In this document: positions 8,701-13,042 of the stretch, in pieces
Position numbering within the stretch: the first letter of the stretch is position 1
Layout: the number at the start of each line of letters is the position of its first letter
NCBI GenBank assembly: GCA_964374095.1
Contig: CAYJXJ010000133.1
Location: 1-13,042, forward strand
Reading direction: 5' to 3'
Source: CAYJXJ01 sp964374095
Lineage (GTDB): Bacteria; Elusimicrobiota; Elusimicrobia; UBA1565; UBA9628
Length of the DNA: 13,042 nt
Made by a program: the position numbers and the translations under genes
Notes under the pieces: model-generated
The model's input: only the letters and a program-made list of their open reading frames with translations
What the model was told of the DNA's origin: nothing
Database searches by the model: none

Positions 8701-8732
8701 TAGGGAATGGAACTTCTCCAGGCTCGCAATGA
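5706..8732 (+). CDS. SNF2-family ATPase with two N-terminal SWIM-type zinc clusters
   Basis: This 1008-residue ATP-driven DNA translocase is likely cytoplasmic and remodels protein-DNA complexes. A SWIM zinc finger, CACPFNWEPLCKH (C110, C112, C120, H122), is followed by a second SWIM-like cluster, CQC...TCKH (C224, C226, C237, H239). The SNF2 motor spans about 385-850: Walker A DDMGLGKT (408-415), TPASLKFQW, DEAQ (505-508), LTGTP (532-536), then the second lobe with VVVFSQW, FFSTDAGGVGLNL and QRIGRVYRMGQ (804-814). All key motor motifs are intact. The tail beyond about 870 is unusual: an acidic run (AENSDEEDSETELD), a Pro/Ala linker and a final segment with VHVTLPKQAVDLLRGLAPL. ATG 5706 sits about 40 bp after a possible -10 with only a weak purine-rich RBS (AGAGAAGA). 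Its stop overlaps the ATG of the next, broken gene. SWIM-SNF2 fusions are widespread in bacteria, but their substrates are mostly undefined. Confidence 0.93.
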   Translation: MAQTLLSRTPQRQSRIQATDAKPLSHRTTLPENPERAHHEPDAFCVDHNLRSWASSRILSRGVDYYRKGRVLSLESYEDKRITARVEGTLEEPYPVEIRFNAQGMPVSKCACPFNWEPLCKHAVAVLLAWQQSETGCEPALAGFCAGSDAGPMDSDAREKYLQDLAAIERELRRGAALEQGLRIMDKPRHGLLGAYTVSSGNPNRGGSSYQVMVRDAQWEHASCQCLDFKTNELGTCKHIERLRQYLEAKPRARELARAAQRSPRISAYLGTRDSHQRMYSTAEHIRFHIPPAARPKAPAWLGEHVDAQGWLLKGHDAIETRAQMERLFQRLRSRTDAELDIDPRIAEVLRQEEEQLRWEERIAAIAKAPAQHRPWSDSVGRMRVQLHPYQIEGLLFAAKKRRAFIADDMGLGKTVQAIGTALFLKELGAANRVLVITPASLKFQWKQEIEKVSDASVDIIVGGAKSRGAQFKKNKAFFTLLNYELLYRDLDQILAFEPDMIILDEAQRIKNWETKIAQTIKRLRSPFRLVLTGTPLENRLPELLSIAEFLEPRALGAPWKLIPTYAEFDQEERIIGYARLDHLRERMSKFLIRRTRREVLSQLPTRTDNHYWTPITPEQADVHADYGRALSRLINKWKKFKRLTREDIQRMMMILTGMRIVCNAYGQHDWKPIELEVLTARRASPQLKKKIGSPKLEEFYKVMSELLENPGQKVVVFSQWERMLRLADVYIRDILEGLGARSVVFCGSLPLKKRAEEVKRFLEDPSTRVFFSTDAGGVGLNLQHGANCVVNLDVPWNPAVLEQRIGRVYRMGQKKSVSAIHFISSECVEQGIFGLVAQKKALFSGVFNQEAKEVRFTREQTASFVEKMKMIMPADAEAENSDEEDSETELDAKGAQTASEDSGTLQTEPPAADDSVAAVVPDQPGGVGMELDLAPLFRSLSGLISGAQQTAAQDRPAAAQGMKVRLSQDQEGVHVTLPKQAVDLLRGLAPLVAALAKLGNGTSPGSQ

Positions 8733-9123
8733 AAAAACGCCTCACCGTTGAGTTGCTGAAGGCGGAGGCTCAAGCCTTTGCCAGACGCGAGTCCATGCAT
8801 AAGGGCTTCTCTGACGCATCCAGCAACGCCGCTCTGATATCATCGGTGAGCCTGGACCTCGGGTGGGCCAGGCTGCTGTAGTATTCCTGCCCTCCAAGCT
8901 CCAGCCGGCCGAGCCCGTGGGGGCGGAGCGGGCGGCGCGCGAGGCTCAGGATGCCATTCCCGAGCCCGCGCGGTCGTACTCGGAGCTTTACTCCAACGAG
9001 AATGAGAAGCTCCTTCTGCGCGCCGATCACATCGACCGGACGGACGCCATCCGGCGCAACTTCAACAAGCACCGCATCCACGAGGGCCGCCGCTCCTTGA
9101 CCACCCGCGATACCGTGACGTGA
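8729..9123 (+). pseudogene. Broken small gene between the two SNF2 genes
   Basis: The ATG at 8729 overlaps the SNF2 stop (ATGA) and opens a 50-codon frame, MKKRLTVELLKAEAQAFARRES..., ending at TAG 8879-8881. Another frame then encodes RSYSELYSNENEKLLLRADH and IDRTDAIRRNFNKHRIHEGR to a TGA at 9121-9123. In that second part (8971-9120) third codon positions are overwhelmingly G or C and the residue mix is protein-like, which is typical of real coding sequence here. The two pieces look like the head and tail of one gene that lost its middle and its frame. The head is faintly reminiscent of the start of some predicted type II restriction endonucleases (LKAEA..FA..ES), but that is weak and the tail is unrecognised. 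The start could still be translated by coupling to give a 50-residue peptide. Confidence 0.45.
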
Positions 9124-9311
9124 TATCGCGATGGCGGCGATGAATTCTGGGGAGTCTCACAACGACGCGCTCACCTGGCCGATGGACTCATCTGAACCTC
9201 CCGAGCTACTGTACGCGCGTACAGGTGGGGGCACGTTAGATGAGTTGACGACCCCTGGTGAGGGTGCATCTTACGTGACTTGAATCGGCCGGTGAATTGA
9301 CTCGCCCCGAC
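9124..9311. other. Spacer ahead of second SNF2 gene
   Basis: This spacer holds the LexA-like palindrome at 9209-9224 and a possible -35 TTGACG at 9245-9250, with only a weak -10 (TCTTAC region, about 9270-9275). No gene and no strong ribosome binding site was seen; the ATG at 9312 lacks a clear Shine-Dalgarno. Confidence 0.4.
9209..9224. promoter_or_regulatory. LexA/SOS-box-like palindrome
   Basis: CTGTACGCGCGTACAG is a perfect 16-bp palindrome with the exact CTGT-N8-ACAG spacing of the LexA operator known from gamma- and betaproteobacteria. The flanking TA on the left (TACTGTA) also fits the Escherichia coli consensus, while the centre is GC-rich rather than AT-rich. It lies 87 bp before the ATG of the SNF2 gene and just upstream of a possible -35 element. 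Whether this organism's LexA uses this motif is unknown; another dyad-binding repressor is possible. Confidence 0.45.
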
Positions 9312-12068
9312 ATGACAGGATCAACAGCGGTTGCAACCACCCTCGATCTCATCCTCACTCCCGCGGGCCATCTTCGGATCGAATCCGTGGAAGCGGCGGG
9401 CCCCGGCCGCTGCCCGCTTCCCGAGGCGACGGTCCGGCGGATCGCGACCGCCTTTGAGAAAGGCTCCTTTGAGGGCCTACTGCACCTGGCGACGGTTGAG
9501 CCGCAGACCGCGCTGCCGGCGACGTTTTCGTACTGGAGAGAGTTCTGCGCTGGCTTCCTCACGATGCTGTGCCATGTCCCGGAGACAGCCGGCGAAGAGC
9601 TAGGTCCCGTCCCGCCGCCCGAGGCCCCGGAACTCGCTCGGCTCTCGCAATCCGCGCCGCCCATGCGCGGGTCCGAATACCTGAACGCCAACGTGATGAT
9701 GGCCTTATGGACGGAGTTGGACCGGCACGTACGCGGCGAGGTGGCCGCAGGCAAGGGGGGGCTATCGGCTTGGCTTCAGAATCGCGCCCCGCTTTGGCAT
9801 CGCGTCGGCCGCGTCTGTTTTCATCTGGCCGAAAACAAGCGCGACCCTGAGCGACCGTTCGCCTTCCTGGCCACCTACGCGCCGCGCGTATCCAGCCAGG
9901 GCAGGGTCCAGTACCAGGCCCTTTCAAGGGCGCTCGAGGAATACGCCGGCGCGAAGAGCAAGGCGGGGCTGGAGAAGCTCCTGACGCCGGTGCAGCGCGC
10001 GGCCGAGAAAAGCGCGCTTGCCCGCGAATTGGTGGACTCGGGAGAAGTTTTCCATCCGCTCGCCTGGACGGCGACCGATGCCTATCGATTTCTCCAGGAT
10101 GCGCCGATCCTTGAAGAAGCGGGTCTACTGCTGCGCGTTCCCGATTGGTGGAAGAAGCGGCCGCGTCCGGCCGTGCGGGTGACCGTCGGCAGCCAGGTCT
10201 CGGGTCCATTCGGCGCCGGGGCCATGCTTGACTTCAAGGTCGAGGCCGCGTTGGACGGAGAAGTCCTCTCCGATGCAGAGTGGCGGCGATTGCTGCAGGC
10301 CGAGTCGGGGCTCGTCCTTCTCAAGGGCCGCTGGGTAGAGGTGGACCGGGAGAAGCTGGCGCAGGCCATGGAGCACTGGGAGAAGGTCCGCAATGCCTCG
10401 CGAGAGGAGGGAATCACGTTCCTACAGGCCATGCGGCTGCTCTCCGGCGCGCCCATGGACATGGCCGACGCCGACCACAAGGACGCGGCGCGGCAATGGG
10501 CTTTTGTCGAGGCCGGCGAGACCCTGGCTGGAATACTGCGGGAGTTGCGGGGTCCCCAGGCCTTGGACGACAGGTCGCTGGGAGGCGATCTCAAGGCGGA
10601 GCTGCGGCCCTATCAGCGCGCGGGCGTGGGGTGGCTGCGCTTCCTGGCGCGCCTGGGCTTGGGCGCATGCCTCGCCGATGACATGGGCCTGGGCAAGACC
10701 GTCCAAGTCCTGGCGCTCCTGCTCATCCTCAAGCGCGAGGCCGATAAGAAGCCCGCGCAGACGCGCGCTTCGATCATAGTGCTGCCGGCCTCGCTTCTGG
10801 CGAACTGGAGGGCCGAGCTCGCGCGCTTCGCGCCGACGCTTGTCGCGAAGTTCGTCCATCCCGCGGAAATGGAAGCCAAGGAGATCGCGGCGATCTCCCG
10901 GGCACCGGCCAAGACGCTTGCAGGCGTGGACGCCGTGTTTACCTCCTACGGAATGCTTCTGCGCCAGCCCTGGTTGAAACAGGTGTCTTGGCGGCTCGCG
11001 ATCCTCGACGAGGCCCAGGCGATCAAGAATCCCTCGGCCCGGCAGACCCGGGCGGTCAAGGACCTTCGCGCCGACGCGCGCGTGGCCCTGACCGGAACTC
11101 CCATCGAGAACCGGCTCTCCGACCTCTGGTCGCTTTTCGACTTCCTTTGTCCGGGGCTGCTTGGATCGCTCAAGGAGTTCAACACCTTTACCGGCGCCCT
11201 GGATGGCCGGAACACGAACGCCTACGCCCCGCTTCGAACCCTGGCGCGGCCCTACATCCTGCGCCGCCTCAAGACTGACCCGGCCGTGATCTCCGACCTG
11301 CCGGACAAGACCGAGGTCCAGGCTTTCTGTCCGCTCACCCCGAAGCAGGCCGCGCTCTACCAGGAGTCGGTGGCGGAACTGCGGCGGCGGCTCGAAGGAT
11401 TGGAGGCGGGACCCGAGCGGCGCGGCGCGATCCTCGCGTTCCTCCTGCGCTTCAAGCAGATATGCAACCATCCGGCCCAGTGGCTCGGGACCGGGGACTA
11501 CATCCCGGGCGAGAGCGGCAAGTTCGAGCGGCTGCGGGAAATCGCCGAGGAGATCGCTTCGCGGCAGGATAAGGCGCTCATCTTTACCCAGTTCCGCGAG
11601 ATGACCGGACCGCTCGCTGAGTTTTTGGCGGGCGTCTTCGGCCGGCCCGGCGCGGTCCTGCACGGCGGGGTGCCGGTAAAGAAGCGCAAAGCCTTGGTGG
11701 ATGCCTTTCAAGCCGAGGACGGGCCGCCGTTTTTCGTCCTATCCCTGAAGGCGGGCGGCACGGGCTTGAACCTCACCGCGGCCTCGCACGTCGTGCACTT
11801 CGACCGTTGGTGGAACCCCGCGGTGGAAAACCAGGCCACGGACCGGGCCTTTCGCATCGGCCAGAAGCGGAACGTCATCGTGCATAAGTTCGTCTGCCGG
11901 GGCACGATCGAGGAGAAGATAGACGCCCTGATCCGGGACAAGACGGCGCTTGCCAAGGACCTTCTGGAAATCGGGGCCCAGGCAATGATGACGGAAATGA
12001 AGGACGATGAATTGCTAAAATTTGTCGCTCTCGATGTGCATCGAATCGCCGCAGCAGGCGACGAGTAA
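9312..12068 (+). CDS. SNF2-family ATPase with DUF3670-type N-terminal region (YwqA-like)
   Basis: This 918-residue SNF2 translocase is probably cytoplasmic and acts on DNA or protein-DNA complexes. The N-terminal half (about 110-405) is the region usually called DUF3670 or SNF2_N_2, with AFLATYAPR, GEVFHPLAWT, LLRVPDWWKKRPRP and SGLVLLKGRWVEVD as landmarks. The motor follows: LRPYQRAGVGWL, Walker A DDMGLGKT (456-463), LPASLLANW, DEAQ (566-569), LTGTP (593-597), LIFTQF, LSLKAGGTGLNLT and ENQATDRAFRIGQ with VHKFVCRGTIEEKI. All are intact and the length is normal for the family. ATG 9312 is preferred over the TTG at 9297 because it is the stronger codon; an in-frame stop lies at 9276. It is followed after 17 bp by a SWIM protein, the same order as Bacillus ywqA-ywqB. 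A LexA-like palindrome lies upstream. Confidence 0.92.
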   Translation: MTGSTAVATTLDLILTPAGHLRIESVEAAGPGRCPLPEATVRRIATAFEKGSFEGLLHLATVEPQTALPATFSYWREFCAGFLTMLCHVPETAGEELGPVPPPEAPELARLSQSAPPMRGSEYLNANVMMALWTELDRHVRGEVAAGKGGLSAWLQNRAPLWHRVGRVCFHLAENKRDPERPFAFLATYAPRVSSQGRVQYQALSRALEEYAGAKSKAGLEKLLTPVQRAAEKSALARELVDSGEVFHPLAWTATDAYRFLQDAPILEEAGLLLRVPDWWKKRPRPAVRVTVGSQVSGPFGAGAMLDFKVEAALDGEVLSDAEWRRLLQAESGLVLLKGRWVEVDREKLAQAMEHWEKVRNASREEGITFLQAMRLLSGAPMDMADADHKDAARQWAFVEAGETLAGILRELRGPQALDDRSLGGDLKAELRPYQRAGVGWLRFLARLGLGACLADDMGLGKTVQVLALLLILKREADKKPAQTRASIIVLPASLLANWRAELARFAPTLVAKFVHPAEMEAKEIAAISRAPAKTLAGVDAVFTSYGMLLRQPWLKQVSWRLAILDEAQAIKNPSARQTRAVKDLRADARVALTGTPIENRLSDLWSLFDFLCPGLLGSLKEFNTFTGALDGRNTNAYAPLRTLARPYILRRLKTDPAVISDLPDKTEVQAFCPLTPKQAALYQESVAELRRRLEGLEAGPERRGAILAFLLRFKQICNHPAQWLGTGDYIPGESGKFERLREIAEEIASRQDKALIFTQFREMTGPLAEFLAGVFGRPGAVLHGGVPVKKRKALVDAFQAEDGPPFFVLSLKAGGTGLNLTAASHVVHFDRWWNPAVENQATDRAFRIGQKRNVIVHKFVCRGTIEEKIDALIRDKTALAKDLLEIGAQAMMTEMKDDELLKFVALDVHRIAAAGDE

Positions 12069-12071
12069 GAC

Positions 12072-12080
12072 GGGGGAGGA
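12072..12080 (+). promoter_or_regulatory. Strong ribosome binding site of SWIM gene
   Basis: GGGGGAGGA ends 5 bp before the ATG at 12086, between the SNF2 stop (12066-12068) and the start. It is the clearest Shine-Dalgarno in the window and fixes this start, showing independent ribosome loading within the two-gene operon. Confidence 0.75.
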
Positions 12081-12085
12081 CCGCG

Positions 12086-12895
12086 ATGGCTTGGGGATAT
12101 GGATGGCGTCCATACGTGTCGGCGGCGCAACGGCGGCGCAAGGCGATCCTGCAAATGGAGAAGATGCGCAAGCAAGGCGTGGCTATCTCTCCCGTCCGGA
12201 TCGAAGGGCGGCAGATCGCGCGCACCTTCTGGGGCAAGGCCTGGTGCGAGCATCTCGAAAAGTTCAGCGACTACGAGAACCGCCTGCCTCGCGGCCGAAC
12301 GTACGTCCGCAACGGCTCGGTCTGCCACCTTGATATCAAGAAAGGCGAGGTCCAGGCCAAGGTGATGGGCTCCCACCTTTATGAGGTCAAGGTGAAGGTG
12401 AAGACGCTCCCGGGCGACCGTTGGAAGGCGGTAAAGGAGCGCTGCGGAGGAAAAGTCGCCTCCCTTTTGGATCTTTTGCGCGGACGGCTTTCCGAGCGCG
12501 TCATGGAGGTCGTCACCGACCGAGACAGGGGGCTCTTCCCTCTGCCGAAGGAAATCTCATTGGACTGCTCCTGCCCGGACTGGGCGGACATGTGCAAGCA
12601 CGTGGCGGGGGTCCTCTACGGGGTGGGCGCGCGCCTGGATGAAAAGCCGGAGGTCCTCTTCCTGCTGCGCGGCGTCAACCACGAGGAGCTCGTCGGCTCG
12701 GCGCAGGCCGGCAGCGTCATCGCCAGAGGGGAGAAAGACGGCAAGCACAAGAAGCTCTCGGACGGGAATCTTGAGGAGGTGTTCGGGATCGAACTCGCCG
12801 CTCCGTCGCCCTCTCCGATGAACGGGAAGCAACAGAGGACTGCGTCGCGCAAGACTCATGCGGCCAAGAGCGGTCGCCGGTCCAGGAATCCGTGA
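12086..12895 (+). CDS. SWIM zinc-finger protein, partner of SNF2 ATPase (YwqB-like)
   Basis: This 269-residue protein probably binds zinc and acts with the SNF2 ATPase encoded just upstream, perhaps as a DNA- or protein-binding adaptor; no catalytic motif is visible. The N-terminus has the family landmarks GYGWRPYVS and ARTFWGKAWCEHLEKFSDYENRL followed by RGRTYVRNGSVCHL. The SWIM motif CSCPDWADMCKH lies at C161, C163, C170 and H172, followed by VAGVLYGVGARLDEKPEVLFLLRG. The C-terminal 50 residues are Ser/Lys/Arg-rich and probably disordered. A strong GGGGGAGGA site precedes the ATG, 17 bp after the SNF2 stop, so the two genes form an operon, as in other bacteria where this pair is found. A terminator-like hairpin starts 16 bp after its stop. 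Confidence 0.9.
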   Translation: MAWGYGWRPYVSAAQRRRKAILQMEKMRKQGVAISPVRIEGRQIARTFWGKAWCEHLEKFSDYENRLPRGRTYVRNGSVCHLDIKKGEVQAKVMGSHLYEVKVKVKTLPGDRWKAVKERCGGKVASLLDLLRGRLSERVMEVVTDRDRGLFPLPKEISLDCSCPDWADMCKHVAGVLYGVGARLDEKPEVLFLLRGVNHEELVGSAQAGSVIARGEKDGKHKKLSDGNLEEVFGIELAAPSPSPMNGKQQRTASRKTHAAKSGRRSRNP

Positions 12896-12910
12896 GGTAG
12901 TCCGCTGTCT

Positions 12911-12949
12911 GAAGTGCCCGAAAACGGGAACAAAGGCGGGCACTTTGGT
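12911..12949 (+). terminator. Terminator-like hairpin after SWIM gene
   Basis: AAGTGCCCG (12912-12920) pairs perfectly with CGGGCACTT (12937-12945) across a 16-nt loop, and a short run TTTGGTT follows. The loop can also form a competing hairpin, CCCG-AAAA-CGGG, at 12917-12928. The position, directly after the last SNF2/SWIM gene and before the tRNA, fits a rho-independent terminator, though the T-run is interrupted. Confidence 0.6.
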
Positions 12950-12979
12950 TGTCACTCGATATATAGAAAAAGATACAAT
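12949..12979 (+). promoter_or_regulatory. Possible promoter of tRNA-Ser
   Basis: TTGTCA (12949-12954) and TACAAT (12974-12979) are good -35 and -10 matches, but their spacer is 19 bp, longer than optimal. Transcription would start near 12986, leaving a leader of about 18 nt before the tRNA at 13004. The local sequence is AT-rich, unlike the neighbouring gene. Confidence 0.4.
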
Positions 12980-13003
12980 CTAGAAAGCTTATTTCTTATT
13001 TTT

Positions 13004-13042
13004 GGAGAGATGGCCGAGCGGCTGAAGGCGACGGTTTGCTAA
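13004..13042 (+). tRNA. tRNA-Ser (anticodon GCT), 5' half only
   Basis: GGAGAGA is the 5' acceptor strand. It is followed by the D-arm GGCCGAGCGGCTGAAGGC and the anticodon stem and loop ACGGT-TTGCTAA, with anticodon GCT at 13038-13040, which reads AGC and AGU serine codons. The window ends at the last base of the anticodon loop, so the long variable arm and the 3' half are not visible. Confidence 0.85.

Noticed and set aside
8770..9081. 103-codon minus-strand frame opposite the broken small gene
   Set aside because: No start signal or recognisable motif, and the plus strand tail has the stronger coding pattern; it remains possible but unsupported.
10422..11711. 429-codon open frame on the minus strand inside the second SNF2 gene
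   Set aside because: Antisense shadow of an intact motor domain; low-complexity Gly/Arg/Leu-rich translation.
1..13042. CRISPR array, transposase, integrase or toxin-antitoxin pair
   Set aside because: I found no regularly spaced repeats and no proteins with such motifs in the window.

Overview
The window comes from a bacterium with mostly high-GC DNA. Four secreted-type proteins with cleavable signal peptides and a bacterial tRNA-Ser suggest a Gram-negative or uncultivated lineage. I cannot place the phylum from sequence alone.

Left half, minus strand (160-5452): four consecutive genes read leftward from a divergent promoter region. In transcription order they are a broken secreted TIM-barrel-like gene (5452-4569), a GH39-like secreted glycoside hydrolase homologue (4572-3019), another secreted TIM-barrel glycosidase-like protein (3022-1667) and a secreted right-handed parallel beta-helix protein (1650-160). 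The first junction overlaps as ATGA, the second most likely as GTGA, and the last gap is 16 bp. This is the layout of a translationally coupled operon, and the protein types point to handling of an extracellular or envelope polysaccharide. The last two genes are clearly lower in GC than the first two, so the operon looks assembled from two sources. The first gene seems to have lost its middle: its signal peptide and N-terminus join its C-terminal half in another frame.

Right half, plus strand (5706-12895): a set of SNF2-family ATPases with SWIM zinc fingers. The first protein is a fusion with two SWIM-type Cys/His clusters, a full SNF2 motor and an unusual acidic C-terminal tail. Its stop overlaps the ATG of a broken small gene (8729-9123). 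Next come a SNF2 ATPase with a DUF3670-type (SNF2_N_2) N-terminal region (9312-12068) and, 17 bp later, a separate SWIM-domain protein (12086-12895). This pair resembles the Bacillus ywqA-ywqB arrangement. The same two activities are therefore present side by side in fused and in split form. A perfect 16-bp palindrome matching the CTGT-N8-ACAG form of the LexA box lies about 90 bp upstream of the second SNF2 gene, suggesting possible SOS control.

Right edge: a terminator-like hairpin follows the SWIM gene. A possible promoter and the first 39 nt of a tRNA-Ser (anticodon GCT) follow, cut by the window end in the anticodon loop. No CRISPR array, rRNA, transposase or integrase was seen. The most unusual material is the SNF2/SWIM block with its SOS-like site and decayed gene, and the mosaic glycosidase operon.
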